Assembly (NCBI RefSeq): GCF_008629675.1
Contig: NZ_VWOX01000001.1
Location: 372,001-436,000 of the forward strand
From: Roseiconus nitratireducens
Lineage (GTDB): Bacteria > Planctomycetota > Planctomycetia > Pirellulales > Pirellulaceae
DNA: 64,000 nucleotides
Direction: 5' to 3'
A model generated the notes under the pieces. It saw only the letters and a program-made list of their open reading frames with translations, had not been told where the DNA came from and did not search any database. Shown here one piece after another: positions 46,214-55,490 of this stretch (its first letter is position 1; every line of letters starts with the position of its first letter). The position numbers were made by a program, and so were the translations under genes.

Positions 46214-46987
46214 ATGTCAAGCGAATCCAACAGCGGCAAGCCCGTCATCGGAATCAACTGCGACTTCAAAGCAGCCGATCGCAACAAACCCGGCTTTGCC
46301 TACTTGGCTGCGGGTTACTTCCAATCGATCCACGCCGCCGGTGGCATTCCGATCGTGATTCCTCCGATGGACGACGCCGATTCCCTGGGAAAGATTCTCG
46401 ACCAGGTCGACGGGTTCATGATGATCGGCGGAGCGGATCTGGATCCGCGCAACGACGGATTCATGTTGCACTCGAGTGTCCGTCCGATGGACCCGGTGCG
46501 TGAAACCAGCGATCGCCTGCTGGTGGCGGAGATCGCCGAGCGTCGTTTGCCGCTGTTGGCCATCGGGGCCGGGATGCAGCTGTTGAACGTCCAGCAGGGC
46601 GGCAACCTGTTCCTGCACATCAAAGAAGATCTGCCCTCCGCGGTGCCGCACCTGGATCCCCACGATCCCAACCACCGACACACCCTGGAAGTCGAAGGCG
46701 ATTCGTTGGTCGGACGCGTCTTCGGTGATGGGGAAATCCGCGTCAGCAGCCGCCATCACATGGCGATCGACGAAGTCGCCCCGGGATTCCGAGTCACCGC
46801 CCGCTGCCCCGATGGCGTGATCGAGGCGATCGAGAGCGAAATGATGGATTGGTTCGTCGTCGGCACCCAATTCCACCCGGAGTGTGCCGCCGCGTCGGCA
46901 TTGGACGTGCGAATTTTCGAAGAATTCATCGAAGGCATTTGCGCGGCCAAAGAACAAGTGGCCAAGGACCTGCGGTTGGTGGCCTAG
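46214..46987 (+). CDS. Class I GATase-like peptidase C26 protein lacking the nucleophilic Cys
   Basis: The 257-residue protein has the gamma-glutamyl-GABA hydrolase (PuuD) fold: DGFMMIGGADLDP, RLPLLAIGAGMQLLN, the DPNHRHTLEVEGDS and SSRHHMAIDEVAPG segments, and GTQFHPE (H221, E223) at the C-terminus. In active members the nucleophile elbow is G-I-C-R-G-x-Q; here it reads A-I-G118-A-G-M-Q, so the catalytic Cys is replaced by Gly while His and Glu remain. It therefore cannot use the usual mechanism and may bind a glutamyl compound or regulate. The start follows GAGG by 8 bases. Confidence 0.88.
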   Translation: MSSESNSGKPVIGINCDFKAADRNKPGFAYLAAGYFQSIHAAGGIPIVIPPMDDADSLGKILDQVDGFMMIGGADLDPRNDGFMLHSSVRPMDPVRETSDRLLVAEIAERRLPLLAIGAGMQLLNVQQGGNLFLHIKEDLPSAVPHLDPHDPNHRHTLEVEGDSLVGRVFGDGEIRVSSRHHMAIDEVAPGFRVTARCPDGVIEAIESEMMDWFVVGTQFHPECAAASALDVRIFEEFIEGICAAKEQVAKDLRLVA

Positions 46988-47350
46988 GTTGCCGAGGTTC
47001 GGATCCGCGGCGGATTCCGACCGCCGTTTTGCGGCTCACTGGACGCCGCGGCTGTGAAAACCACCTCAATTTCACACCAATCGTCGCCATTCCCGATCCC
47101 GTCCGCCTTTGACTCTGCGGCGGGATCTAATAAACTAGGGGAACGACGCCGCGAGTAGTGCCGCTTCCATTGGCAACTGCCGGCGTCGCCCGCCCCCGAC
47201 ACGACGGTCCTGGAGGTGGTTGCAGGCCCCTGAGGGTTGATGGTTCTTTTAGCGAACCCCCCGAAGGAGAAAGCCCAACCGACCGACCCGCTTTCGCCGC
47301 ATCTGTGCGTGAGGGATTTTAATGTCTCAAGCCTCTTTTGGAGCGAAACG
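46988..47350. other. Upstream region of tatA, possibly structured leader
   Basis: No gene is supported. At 47235-47280 a nested pair of stems (GGTTG/CAACC outside GGTTC-N7-GAACC) precedes the tatA start by about 70 bases. It could be part of a leader RNA, but it matches no riboswitch consensus I know. Confidence 0.4.
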
Positions 47351-47575
47351 ATGTCTGTAGGTCTCTTGTCCGTCGGTCAGTTGGCGTTGTACGCGATCGG
47401 TTTCCCCGGCATGCCGGAAATGCTGATCGTCCTGTTTCTGGCCTTGTTGCTGTTCGGCGGGGCCAAGCTGCCTGGGCTGATGCGCAACCTCGGTCGAAGT
47501 GCGAACGAGTTCAAGCGTGGGATGAGCGAATCGGGTGAGGACGAAGACGAGTCCGATTTGAAAAAGAGCGAATAG
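47351..47575 (+). CDS. tatA: Twin-arginine translocase TatA/E-type subunit
   Basis: The 74-residue protein has one N-terminal membrane helix ending in LFGGAKLPGLMRNLGRSANEFKRG-like sequence (F-G motif, then the amphipathic helix) and a short acidic tail, the standard TatA layout. TatA forms the pore for folded proteins with twin-arginine signals. It starts at 47351 after GGAG. A second TatA/B-like gene follows after one base. No tatC gene is nearby, so the receptor is encoded elsewhere. Confidence 0.93.
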   Translation: MSVGLLSVGQLALYAIGFPGMPEMLIVLFLALLLFGGAKLPGLMRNLGRSANEFKRGMSESGEDEDESDLKKSE

Positions 47576-47576
47576 C

Positions 47577-47846
47577 ATGTTCGGGCTCAGTCCCTTTGAA
47601 ATGATGGTGATCGGAGTGATCGCGGTCGTTTTGTTCGGTGGCAGCCTGCCCGATGTGGCGCGCAAGGCCGGCGGAACGTACCGAGAACTCCGAAATCGGC
47701 TCAACGAGATCCAGCGGGAGTTCCGGGCGGCGGAGTACGAGGCGACTCGTGCGATGTCTTTCGACGAGAAATCGTCAAAGGTCGAAGCGGAGGAGGACGA
47801 TGAGTCCAACGAGCCTTCGGCGCCCAAGTTCACCCCGCCAAGCTGA
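47577..47846 (+). CDS. TatB/TatA-like translocase subunit
   Basis: The 89-residue protein has a membrane helix at about 5-22 (FEMMVIGVIAVVLFGG) followed by SLPDVARKAGGTYRELRNRLNEIQ, a longer amphipathic helix than TatA, and an acidic C-terminus. This fits a TatB-like role in the receptor complex, although TatA/E cannot be excluded. It begins one base after the tatA stop and is surely cotranscribed with it. Confidence 0.9.
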   Translation: MFGLSPFEMMVIGVIAVVLFGGSLPDVARKAGGTYRELRNRLNEIQREFRAAEYEATRAMSFDEKSSKVEAEEDDESNEPSAPKFTPPS

Positions 47847-48069
47847 TTGCCGCCGACCATCTCCGACTCTGGAATCGGCACATCCACAGCCGCTCACCCT
47901 CCTTTTCAAGGAGGGTTGGGCGTCAGCGAGAGCAGGATGGCATCGCTTGCGCCGTCTCGATCATCGACGGCTGCGATAGGCACGTTGTTGACGTGTCGTC
48001 CGAGGATCGACTGGTTGGTTGCAACCGCCGGAATGGCTTCAGCGGTTCCGGCTCTTTTCGGCTGAGATT

Positions 48070-48621
48070 TCAGCCGCGCTCCTCAAGCCGCTTCTCCATC
48101 CGCAACAGCGCGTCACGAATCTCGATCAGGATCGCCGCGTCCTGACTTGCGTTGGATGTGGTGGTTGTCGGTGAAGTGGTGCTTCGTTCTTCGTCGCTGC
48201 CGACGACGCGATCACGCTGCCGGAGCACGGCGTCGCGGAAGTTGCGACCATCCTTGATGCCGGTCAGTTGAACCAGCGCGCCCTGGCTGGACTGCCCAGC
48301 GGTTTCAACACGGAGGGCTTCCAGGTCGAGTGCCCGCATGATCGGTCCCTGGACCAGGCCCAGGTCGGTGATCCGGTCCAGCGGGACCGTTTTCTCCTGA
48401 CGGACGAAGATGCCTTTGGCGAATTTCAGATTGCGATTCGTCAGCGTGCAGCGATGGCTGGCCAGGTAGCGACCGGTGACGAGCGAGCCGACCAGGAACC
48501 AGATCGGAACCAGCGGCAGCCCGATGACCGACAGGGCCAGTCCCAAGCCACCGCTGAGCAGCCAGTACGTTTTGACCGAGGGGTTGAATTCCGCCTCCCA
48601 AAGAATCTTCTCATCAGCCAT
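48070..48621 (-). CDS. Membrane protein with bacterial PH domain (bPH2-like)
   Basis: The 183-residue protein has two hydrophobic helices at about 19-50, then a domain with RYLASHRCTLTNRNLKFAKGIF and VPLDRITDLGLVQGP-like sequence typical of DUF304/bPH2 domains. A Thr/Ser-rich linker leads to a C-terminal coiled coil (ILIEIRDALLRMEKRLEER). The start at 48621 has GGAGAG upstream. Such proteins are common in bacterial envelopes and of unknown role. Confidence 0.85.
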   Translation of the reverse strand: MADEKILWEAEFNPSVKTYWLLSGGLGLALSVIGLPLVPIWFLVGSLVTGRYLASHRCTLTNRNLKFAKGIFVRQEKTVPLDRITDLGLVQGPIMRALDLEALRVETAGQSSQGALVQLTGIKDGRNFRDAVLRQRDRVVGSDEERSTTSPTTTTSNASQDAAILIEIRDALLRMEKRLEERG

Positions 48622-49072
48622 CTCTGCTCTCCTGATTGCAACAGCGCCAGCTGTTGACGACCGCATTCCAAATCTCGCCCGTGGTGCCAAACGTTCCGGG
48701 CCCATCGTATCGGCCGCACCGTCGACGCCCCCGGTTCCCACGGCGGGGACGATTCTATTCGTTCCCCTGGACGAGAACTTGGCAACCCGCGAAACAAACC
48801 ACCAATCCTGAAGTTGATTCGGGCGGTTTTCGGCGTCGGCGTAGATGACCTTGTGCGTCACACCCCCATGGTGCGAATTCCATCCCGGTCGACCAAATGG
48901 GAGCACAAAAAAGTGGCTCTGGATCGAACGAGAACCGAATCGAGGGCGTTGTGAAATGGTGCGAATCTGGCTAGGCTACGCACACCGATCGGGTCCAAAG
49001 ACGGGCGAAGTTGGCAAGGCGACCGAACCTTTCCCAAAGCCGTCACTCAAAGAGACCCAGGAACCCCTTCAA
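48622..49072. other. Gene-free stretch upstream of the tRNA gene
   Basis: In 451 bases no gene, repeat or clear terminator was recognised. The promoter of the tRNA-Val gene and that of the PH-domain gene must lie here. Confidence 0.45.
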
Positions 49073-49146
49073 GGGCGATTGGCTCAGTTGGTTAGAGCGC
49101 TGCTTTCACACGGCAGAGGTCACTGGTTCGAATCCAGTATCGCCCA
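49073..49146 (+). tRNA. tRNA-Val (anticodon CAC)
   Basis: A perfect 7-bp acceptor stem (GGGCGAT/ATCGCCC), a D arm (GCTC-AGTTGGTTA-GAGC), an anticodon stem CTGCT/GGCAG with loop TTCACAC (anticodon CAC, reads GUG) and a T arm ACTGG-TTCGAAT-CCAGT are all present. The discriminator base is A; CCA is not encoded. Confidence 0.97.
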
Positions 49147-49462
49147 CTTGTCTTTATTGCAGTTCTTGCAAGCTTTGCTCCTGGAGTTACGATTTTCAGG
49201 AGCGAATTCTACCTCGCCGGCCCGAGTCGTCTTGGTAGCGATCTGGAAGTTCCAGGCACTGATGCTCATGCGGCAAGCTTGCGTTCCCAGTCCTTCGGAC
49301 GGGTGGTTGAAGACGGGCGACGGCGGCTCGCCATGATGCAGCGTCCGTGTGTCCCCTTGCGGCTGAGTTAGAAGGGAAGGCTCGTCGCGTCGCTGGCGAA
49401 AGCTGCAAAGGTTGAATGGGAGATGCCGGACCTGACGCTTCGTGATGTGCTCTTCCTTGTGG

Positions 49463-49567
49463 GCCGCCGGTTGAGGCGAGAATACCCGCGACTAGCGCCA
49501 CGCGGCTCACCTAAAGAGCATACCCGCGGCTAGTGCCACGCGGCTCAACCAAAGTTGCACTGTCCAG
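49463..49567 (-). repeat. TIR element, inverted partial copy D with an internal duplication
   Basis: Read on the minus strand it starts CTGGACAGTGCAACTTTGGTTGAGC and contains the GCGGCTAG/GCCGCGGGT block twice (at about 49480-49510 and 49520-49545), then GCCTCAACCGGCGGC. The far end is missing. The stretch 49147-49595 around it holds no gene. Confidence 0.7.
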
Positions 49568-49595
49568 CTCGCTGTGATTTGTTTGGCGCTCGCAC

Positions 49596-52061
49596 TCATT
49601 CTGTTGGCGTTGCTGATGCAACCTTCTCCGGATTCAACACCACGTGTTTGATGGTTTGTCGATTCCATGTGTAGGTGATGTGAACTTTGCCGTCGGACGT
49701 CTGAATCACGGCGGGATATGAGAACTCGCCACGATCCCTTTCCAGGGTCAGCAACGGTTTCCAATTCTTTCCATCCCGTGATGTCGCCACATTCAACATG
49801 TTGCGGCCCGCCGGGAACTGGCCGCTGCGAACCGTGTGGTTGTAGACCAGCAACTGCCGTCCGTCGTTCAGCGTCACGGCGTCCGTCCCCGCGTTCGGAT
49901 TGGGCAATTCCGTTGCCGCCATGGGGCTCCACGACCGGCCGCCATCCGATGACCAACTCTCTGCGATCACACCATCTTTGCTGCGGCATAGTATCTGCAT
50001 CCGGCCGTCGGGATAGGTCAGGATGCTCGGCTGGATCGCGTTGAACGCTGATTCGTCGTTCATCGGCCCGATGACTTTCCATGTCCGGCCGAAATCGCGT
50101 GTGACTTCAAAGTGCACGCGCCACCCGTCGTGCTCACTGCTACTGGGACAGAGGATCGCACCGTCGGCAAGCTGGATCGGTTTATTCTTTACCGGGCCGA
50201 TGAGATGCGGCCGGCTGCCCAACGCATTGTCTTCACCAAGCTTCCACGGCGCCGACCACGTTTTGCCATCGTCCCACGAGATCGTCAGCATGCCCCACCA
50301 CGTACTCGCCCGGCCGTTGACACGCGGCACGACTTTATAGAACAACATCAGCGGTCCGTCCTTGGGCTGGAACAGCACCGGGTTTCCGGTCCGATGATCC
50401 TGCTGGCGCCCCTCGGACCCATCGACAATTTCGACGGGCTTCAGCCACTTGCCATCCACGTGCCGGGACAGCCAGATCGAATTGTCCACGTGAGGTTCAT
50501 TGGTTCCGCCAAACCATGCTGCTACCAGCCCGGACGGCGTCTCGACGATCGTCGAAGCGTGACACTGCGGCGTCGGTTTTTGATCAATGTCATACAGAAA
50601 CTCCGACAGGAGATAGCCTCCCTCTCCGGGCCGCGCCACTTGATCAGGCGGATTTCCTAATGCGCTATCAAGTTTTCGGGCCAGCATGGCGACGAGTTCT
50701 GAATGTTTCTCCCGACCGGCAAGATTCGTCATCTCCAGCGGGTCAGTGTCATGGTCGTAGAGCTCACGGGCTTGGAGCCGTCCCGTTTGAAAGTCTTGCC
50801 ACTGCGTGTAGCGGTATCGTTTCGTCCGCATGGAATACCCCATGGTCTCGGGCAATTTGCCACGCAAATAATTTGGACGTGGAGTCTGCGTGAGTGCGGC
50901 TTCCTTGACCCGGGATTTCGGGTTGCTGAGTAGCGGGCTTAGCGAGACTCCTTCCAGTTCCTGTGGTGCATCCAGTCCACACAGTTCCGCCAGAGTGGGG
51001 TAGAGGTCGAGCAATTCGACCAGTGCCCCGGTGCGCTGTCCCGGTTGGTGCTGCGGCGTTGCAATGATCAGCGGCACGCGGGCGTCGAGTTCAAACACGG
51101 TGGTCTTCCGCGTCAGACCGTGCTCACCGAGGTGCAACCCGTGGTCGGACCAGAAGACGATGATTGTTTCCTCACGCAAACCCCATTCGTCCAGTTTCGC
51201 CAACACCTTTCCGACCTGAGCATCGAGATAGCTGATCGCTGCCAGATGGCCGTGGTGCATTTCACGGAGAACCTCCGCGTTTGCTCCGCCCTGATAACGC
51301 GCGCTCGTGAGCGCAACGTCAGGAACGTCATTCGGCGGGGTGACGTGCTGCGGCACTGGAATTGTCGCCCGGTCGTAAAGGTCCCAGTACTTTTTGGGTG
51401 CATTGAACGGTGTGTGTGGCTTCCAGAATCCGACTGCCAGGAAAAACGGCTTCCCCTTGCGGCTGACCTCATCCAATGCGTTGATGGCGGCTTCGGCAAC
51501 GCGACCGTCAAAGTACGCGTTGTCGGGCACATCGCGACATTCGATTCCGTCTTTGCCCGATGCGAGATTAGGCGGCATCGCACCTTCGACTTCCGGCTTG
51601 TCGGAGCCGTGGGTTCCGTAGTGCAGCACGGAAGGGACGCTCCACGAAACCGGGTCGCCCTTCCAATCATCTTGCCGCCAGTTATGAAAAATCTTGCCCA
51701 CGCATTGTGTGTGGTAGCCATGCTTTTTGAAGCATTGTGGCAGCGTGACTGCGTCGGGCCGGTTCTGTCGAAAGTGCGTCGGCAGATCCCAGGCCCGCAA
51801 CGTATCGGGCCGCATCCCGGTCAGTAATGAAGCCCGCGAGGGATTGCACACCGTTTGCTGACAATAAGCCCGTTCGAACAAAGTCCCCTGGGATGCCAGC
51901 CGATCGATGTTGGGAGACTGGACGTGCGATTGGCCATAACAACCCAACTCGACGCGCAGGTCGTCGACGGCAATGAACAAGACGTTGGGCTGGGCGGCTT
52001 CAGCGGGACACACAATCAGACAGAGGGCAAGAAAACCTATCGACAACGGTAGGTGTCGCAT
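49596..52061 (-). CDS. Sulfatase-sialidase fusion protein, exported
   Basis: The 821-residue protein has a signal peptide ([22 protein letters not shown]) and two enzyme domains. Residues 24-465 form a sulfatase: [12 protein letters not shown], formylglycine site C72-N-P-S-R76 with LLTG, and [13 protein letters not shown], closest to iduronate-2-sulfatase-like proteins. Residues 480-821 form a BNR/sialidase-like propeller starting at [19 protein letters not shown], with four Asp boxes ([31 protein letters not shown]). The two are usually separate genes. The start may be 52061 or an ATG at 52085. A second sulfatase lies 79 bases upstream in the same direction, suggesting a glycan-degradation pair. 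Confidence 0.92.
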   Translation of the reverse strand: MRHLPLSIGFLALCLIVCPAEAAQPNVLFIAVDDLRVELGCYGQSHVQSPNIDRLASQGTLFERAYCQQTVCNPSRASLLTGMRPDTLRAWDLPTHFRQNRPDAVTLPQCFKKHGYHTQCVGKIFHNWRQDDWKGDPVSWSVPSVLHYGTHGSDKPEVEGAMPPNLASGKDGIECRDVPDNAYFDGRVAEAAINALDEVSRKGKPFFLAVGFWKPHTPFNAPKKYWDLYDRATIPVPQHVTPPNDVPDVALTSARYQGGANAEVLREMHHGHLAAISYLDAQVGKVLAKLDEWGLREETIIVFWSDHGLHLGEHGLTRKTTVFELDARVPLIIATPQHQPGQRTGALVELLDLYPTLAELCGLDAPQELEGVSLSPLLSNPKSRVKEAALTQTPRPNYLRGKLPETMGYSMRTKRYRYTQWQDFQTGRLQARELYDHDTDPLEMTNLAGREKHSELVAMLARKLDSALGNPPDQVARPGEGGYLLSEFLYDIDQKPTPQCHASTIVETPSGLVAAWFGGTNEPHVDNSIWLSRHVDGKWLKPVEIVDGSEGRQQDHRTGNPVLFQPKDGPLMLFYKVVPRVNGRASTWWGMLTISWDDGKTWSAPWKLGEDNALGSRPHLIGPVKNKPIQLADGAILCPSSSEHDGWRVHFEVTRDFGRTWKVIGPMNDESAFNAIQPSILTYPDGRMQILCRSKDGVIAESWSSDGGRSWSPMAATELPNPNAGTDAVTLNDGRQLLVYNHTVRSGQFPAGRNMLNVATSRDGKNWKPLLTLERDRGEFSYPAVIQTSDGKVHITYTWNRQTIKHVVLNPEKVASATPTE

Positions 52062-52140
52062 TGCATTGAGCCTTGGGCTGTTCATTCCGGTCTTTTGCGA
52101 TTGCGCTTTGCGTGTGGTCCACGGCGGACCCGACCTGATT

Positions 52141-53544
52141 TCAAGGTTCCGGCCGGTCCGGATTCTGGCTCGGTTTCCAGATGGGATTGCCGCGGTAAAG
52201 TTGGCCGATCGGGTACCGGTTGCTGGGTGTCGGGGCGGACTCCATGATTTGGGCGATGCGCTCGACGACGTCCGGATGCTTGGTTGCAACATCGTGTTCT
52301 TCGCTGATGTCATCACTGAGGTTGTACAACTGAATCGCACCGTCTTCACCGAGTTTGATGCCCTTCCAGTTTCTCCACCGGACGGCCTGGTCATAGCGGC
52401 GGCGACAGTGCCCGTAGTCCCAGTAGAGATACCCCTGACGTTGTGCGGGCTCGCGTCCCTTCAGCTCGTGGACAACCGATCTGCCGTCAATGGTTCGCGG
52501 CGGTGTCGCTCCCGCAAGTTCGGCGAACGTTGGCAGCATGTCCTGAAACGCGATGACCGCATCGCTCGTCCGCTGGGCGGGAATCGTCCCTGGCCACCGA
52601 GTGATGAACGGAACACGGATGCCGCCCTCGGTCAAGTCACGCTTGAACCCTCGCAACGGGCCGTTTGTGTTGAATCGCTGAGAAACGCTCGCATGTCCGC
52701 CGTTGTCACTGGTGAAGATCACCAGCGTCTTCTCGCGCAAACCGCTCTGGTCGATCAAGTCCACCACGCGTCCGACATCCCGATCTAGCAAGTGGATCAT
52801 CGCGGCGTACTTCTTCGCTGGCTGGTCCCAGTCGCGATTCGAATACGGCGCCGTTGACGGGACCGCAAGTCCGTGCTGATCTTCGTTTCTGGATGAAAAG
52901 TGGGGCAGTGTGTACGCCATGTAGAGGAAAAATGGTTCGTCGCGTTTGGCCTCGCGTATGAAGTCCAATGCCCGTTGCGTGAGCAGATCGTGACTGTAGC
53001 TCGTCCTGTTCTTGCGGTTGCCCGGAAGTTCCAAACGCCCTTCGTCGTCGTCCAGGTATTCGGCGTAGTAGTGATGTGCGTGGTCCTGATTGAGGTACCC
53101 GAACCAGGTATCAAAGCCTTGATTCGTCGCGCGCCCCACCGTGCCGGCATCGCCGAGCGACCACTTGCCGACTCCGCCACAGCGGTAACCCGCCTGCTTG
53201 AGAACTTCGGCCATCGTCACGTCCTCGGCCTGAAGGTAGCTCGGGTAATGCGGGACATTGTCTCTGGCCGGAGCATGACCGTTGTGCCGTCCGGTCATCA
53301 GAACCGCGCGAGACGCGGCGCACACCGGTCCCCCGGCGTAAGCCTGGGTGAACCGGATGCCTTCGGTCGCAAGTTGATCGATGTTGGGAGTCTGAATCAA
53401 CTTTTGGCCGTAGCAGCCAAGGTCCGCATACCCCAGGTCATCCGCCATGATGAAGACGATGTTTGGGGGACGCGGTTCAGCGGCGTCGCCTGATTCCACC
53501 AGCCACGGCAGCCAGGCGGCCAGAATCGCAAAGACCACTCTCAT
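52141..53544 (-). CDS. Sulfatase (arylsulfatase type), exported
   Basis: The 467-residue protein has a signal peptide ([21 protein letters not shown]) and the sulfatase core: [19 protein letters not shown], formylglycine site C75-A-A-S-R79 (CxAxR form) followed by MTGRHNGH, and [12 protein letters not shown]. Pairing with the fusion protein downstream suggests both act on the same sulfated glycan, but the substrate cannot be read. Upstream lies a repeat-rich region rather than a clear promoter. Confidence 0.93.
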   Translation of the reverse strand: MRVVFAILAAWLPWLVESGDAAEPRPPNIVFIMADDLGYADLGCYGQKLIQTPNIDQLATEGIRFTQAYAGGPVCAASRAVLMTGRHNGHAPARDNVPHYPSYLQAEDVTMAEVLKQAGYRCGGVGKWSLGDAGTVGRATNQGFDTWFGYLNQDHAHHYYAEYLDDDEGRLELPGNRKNRTSYSHDLLTQRALDFIREAKRDEPFFLYMAYTLPHFSSRNEDQHGLAVPSTAPYSNRDWDQPAKKYAAMIHLLDRDVGRVVDLIDQSGLREKTLVIFTSDNGGHASVSQRFNTNGPLRGFKRDLTEGGIRVPFITRWPGTIPAQRTSDAVIAFQDMLPTFAELAGATPPRTIDGRSVVHELKGREPAQRQGYLYWDYGHCRRRYDQAVRWRNWKGIKLGEDGAIQLYNLSDDISEEHDVATKHPDVVERIAQIMESAPTPSNRYPIGQLYRGNPIWKPSQNPDRPEP

Positions 53545-53590
53545 CGGTTGTACGTCCTGACATTGGAGTGACGTTGGGATCCCAGGGATC

Positions 53591-53675
53591 GCAGGCGGTA
53601 AGGCGCTGGCCGCCGGTTGATGTGAGAAAACCCGCGGCTAACGCGACGCGGCTCACACAAAATATCGCGGTCCAG
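53591..53675 (-). repeat. TIR element, inverted partial copy E
   Basis: The minus-strand sequence CTGGACCGCGATATTTTGTGTGAGCC, then TTAGCCGCGGGTTTTCTCAC, matches the first part of the 131-bp element. The right end is missing and diverged. It lies between the sulfatase start and the 50-bp repeat at 53707. Confidence 0.65.
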
Positions 53676-53706
53676 TTGGTCGTTTTGCAATGTTGCCACT
53701 GCAATG

Positions 53707-53756
53707 GTAGCGGGATTGAACGCAACTTTCACGGAGTGAAAGGCGACGATCGAAAA
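53707..53756. repeat. 50-bp repeat, identical to 57627-57676
   Basis: The sequence starting GTAGCGGGATTGAACGCAAC and ending GGCGACGATCGAAAA occurs here and again at 57627-57676 with no mismatch. It contains the palindrome CTTTCAC-GGA-GTGAAAG. Both copies lie just downstream of a 131-bp element copy. Confidence 0.85.
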
Positions 53757-53901
53757 GCAACCGCTCGCCAAGCCATCGTGTCCTCATTCTTCGTTGGCTT
53801 TGGATCGATGTGCGGCGTCGACCGTTGGATCGAGCTCGGTGGGAAGTCGGCTATACTGGCCGGACGTCATCCGTGAATCGGCCTCTTTGGAAATATCCGC
53901 C

Positions 53902-54300
53902 ATGAATGTTCTTCGACTCGGTCTCGTTTCGATTCTGCTGTGTTGGACTCATGCCGCTACCGGGGATGAACCCGGTACCGTTCGCTTGAAGGTCCAAGGC
54001 TCCTACGAGTTCAGCGTGGACGGGGTTGGCGTCGCCCGGGGCGAAGGCACTACGACCATTGAGTTTGATCGAGCGTTCGTTGATGGTGTTGGTCGCGAGA
54101 TACAGGATTCCAAGCACGTCGTCGAAGATTTTATCCGGACCGTCGTGTCGCTGCCCGCAACGATTGAATCGACGAATGAAACGCTCAGGATGTTGTCGGA
54201 TCCGGAAACGCAGAAAGCACTCCGGCAAGTGGAAGCGTTGCTGCGTTTGATGCCCCGAACGCAGCCCGCGGTCGACGATGGCCAGCCCACGTCAAAGTGA
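53902..54300 (+). CDS. Small exported hypothetical protein
   Basis: The 132-residue protein has a signal peptide (MNVLRLGLVSILLCWTHAATG). The mature part is a beta-rich N-terminal segment (TVRLKVQGSYEFSVDGVGVARG) followed by helices (TLRMLSDPETQKALRQVEALLRL). I do not recognise the family. The start at 53902 has only a weak ribosome site. It is separated from the convergent XRE gene by 83 bases. Confidence 0.65.
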   Translation: MNVLRLGLVSILLCWTHAATGDEPGTVRLKVQGSYEFSVDGVGVARGEGTTTIEFDRAFVDGVGREIQDSKHVVEDFIRTVVSLPATIESTNETLRMLSDPETQKALRQVEALLRLMPRTQPAVDDGQPTSK

Positions 54301-54383
54301 CGCGATTGGTGCGGTTGGCAGACCGCAGAATGCGGCAAGGATCATTCTTGGTTCGATGGGCGTTGGTGCAAACGAAGACGACG

Positions 54384-54590
54384 CTATTCGTCTTCGAATG
54401 TCAGAATGTCACCAGGCTGACATTCAAGGGCACGGCAGATGGCATCTAGTGTTGTGAATCGAATCGCCTTCGCTTTCCCCGTCTTGAGGATCGAAAGGTT
54501 TGCCAAGGTGATCCCAACTTCGTCGGCCAACTCCGTCAGCGACGCATCCTTCCGTTCCATCACGTTGGAAAGTTTGATTCTGATTGCCAT
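54384..54590 (-). CDS. XRE-family regulator (Cro/CI type)
   Basis: The 68-residue protein is one helix-turn-helix domain (about 17-40, LTELADEVGITLANLSILKTGK) ending LECQPGDILTFED, the layout of small YozG-like regulators. It lies 8 bases after the DUF2975 gene on the same strand. Such a pair, with regulator and DUF2975 membrane protein, is common and probably regulates itself. A pair of operator-like sites lies upstream of the DUF2975 gene. Confidence 0.93.
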   Translation of the reverse strand: MAIRIKLSNVMERKDASLTELADEVGITLANLSILKTGKAKAIRFTTLDAICRALECQPGDILTFEDE

Positions 54591-54598
54591 TGGAACTG

Positions 54599-55234
54599 CT
54601 AAATGGTCAACGATTGTTCTTCGCGCATTCTTGAGCCGTGGCGAAAGACTTCTGACAGCACGATCACTGCCAGGGCAACCGCGATCAGTCCCACCGGAAA
54701 CTCAAGACGTCCATTCAAATTGAAACCGGTGGGCGTGACCATCGAATCGGCAATTCCAGAGATCGCCAGCTGGGCGATTCCTTTGACGAAGGCGAAGACG
54801 AGAATCAGGACTCCAATCGTTCTCATGCGACGGGCGTTTTCCGCCACAAACGGATCGTTCTGGTCGATGGTGCGAACAATGTCTCTCAGTTGCTTCACGA
54901 AGTAAATGCACGCGGCGAAAGCGAGACCGAGGAAAAACAAGATCATTGCTTTGGGCCCGAAATGGCTGTTCCCCACGTTTGTGCTGTTGGGGAACAGGAG
55001 CTTGATTCTTGCGGGGCCATCAAACTGGACGTTCACTGACTGGCCGTCGCGGCCTTCTGCCTGAAGGGCAGAAGTATCAATATCGCTGGCATATCCGACC
55101 AATCCCCATTCCAGCTGGTCTGCGGGCGTGCCGGCGATCCAAAGGCCGGCGACGATGCCCGAGACGATCAGACCCCACCACCAAACGCTGACAAGTAACT
55201 TCAGCACACTCAACGAAAACGGTTTTCGGTTCAT
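54599..55234 (-). CDS. DUF2975 membrane protein
   Basis: The 211-residue protein has four hydrophobic segments (about 8-32, 92-114, 142-165, 175-198) and the DUF2975 signature IDQNDPFVAENARRMRTIGVLIL-like sequence at about 125-147. The role is unknown, but it is genetically tied to the XRE gene that follows by 8 bases. Its promoter region at 55258-55318 has a consensus -35/-10 pair and two operator-like inverted repeats. Confidence 0.9.
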   Translation of the reverse strand: MNRKPFSLSVLKLLVSVWWWGLIVSGIVAGLWIAGTPADQLEWGLVGYASDIDTSALQAEGRDGQSVNVQFDGPARIKLLFPNSTNVGNSHFGPKAMILFFLGLAFAACIYFVKQLRDIVRTIDQNDPFVAENARRMRTIGVLILVFAFVKGIAQLAISGIADSMVTPTGFNLNGRLEFPVGLIAVALAVIVLSEVFRHGSRMREEQSLTI

Positions 55235-55257
55235 CGTGACGGCTCCGCGGTTTTATC

Positions 55258-55318
55258 GTTTATCAATAAACACTTCCGAAGCCTTGGTGTCAACTCTTTT
55301 TATTGTTTTTCGATAAAC
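55258..55318 (-). promoter_or_regulatory. Promoter and twin operator of the DUF2975-XRE operon
   Basis: On the minus strand, -35 TTGACA (55288-55293) and -10 TTTATT (55265-55270) are 17 bases apart, near sigma-70 consensus. A perfect palindrome GTTTATTGATAAAC (55258-55271) overlaps the -10, and a near-identical GTTTATCGAAAAAC (55305-55318) lies upstream of the -35. The centres are 47 bases apart. Repression by the operon's own XRE regulator is a direct prediction. Confidence 0.85.
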
Positions 55319-55490
55319 TCTCCGTTGGCAAATCCAGCCAACGTGACCTTCTTGCTTGTGCCGCAGCCGCTGCAAATCGGTTGATTTCGGAGCGGAATGA
55401 AGATGTCGAAGAAAAGGCAAATATTTCGCGGCGGATCCGGCGTCCCACGGCAACGAATGACTTGGGTCTACCTGTCTTGTCGCATTGAAA

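Noticed and set aside
46988..47350. Riboswitch or small RNA upstream of tatA.
   Set aside because: Some stems can be drawn, but no known consensus fits, so it is reported only as a possible structured leader.
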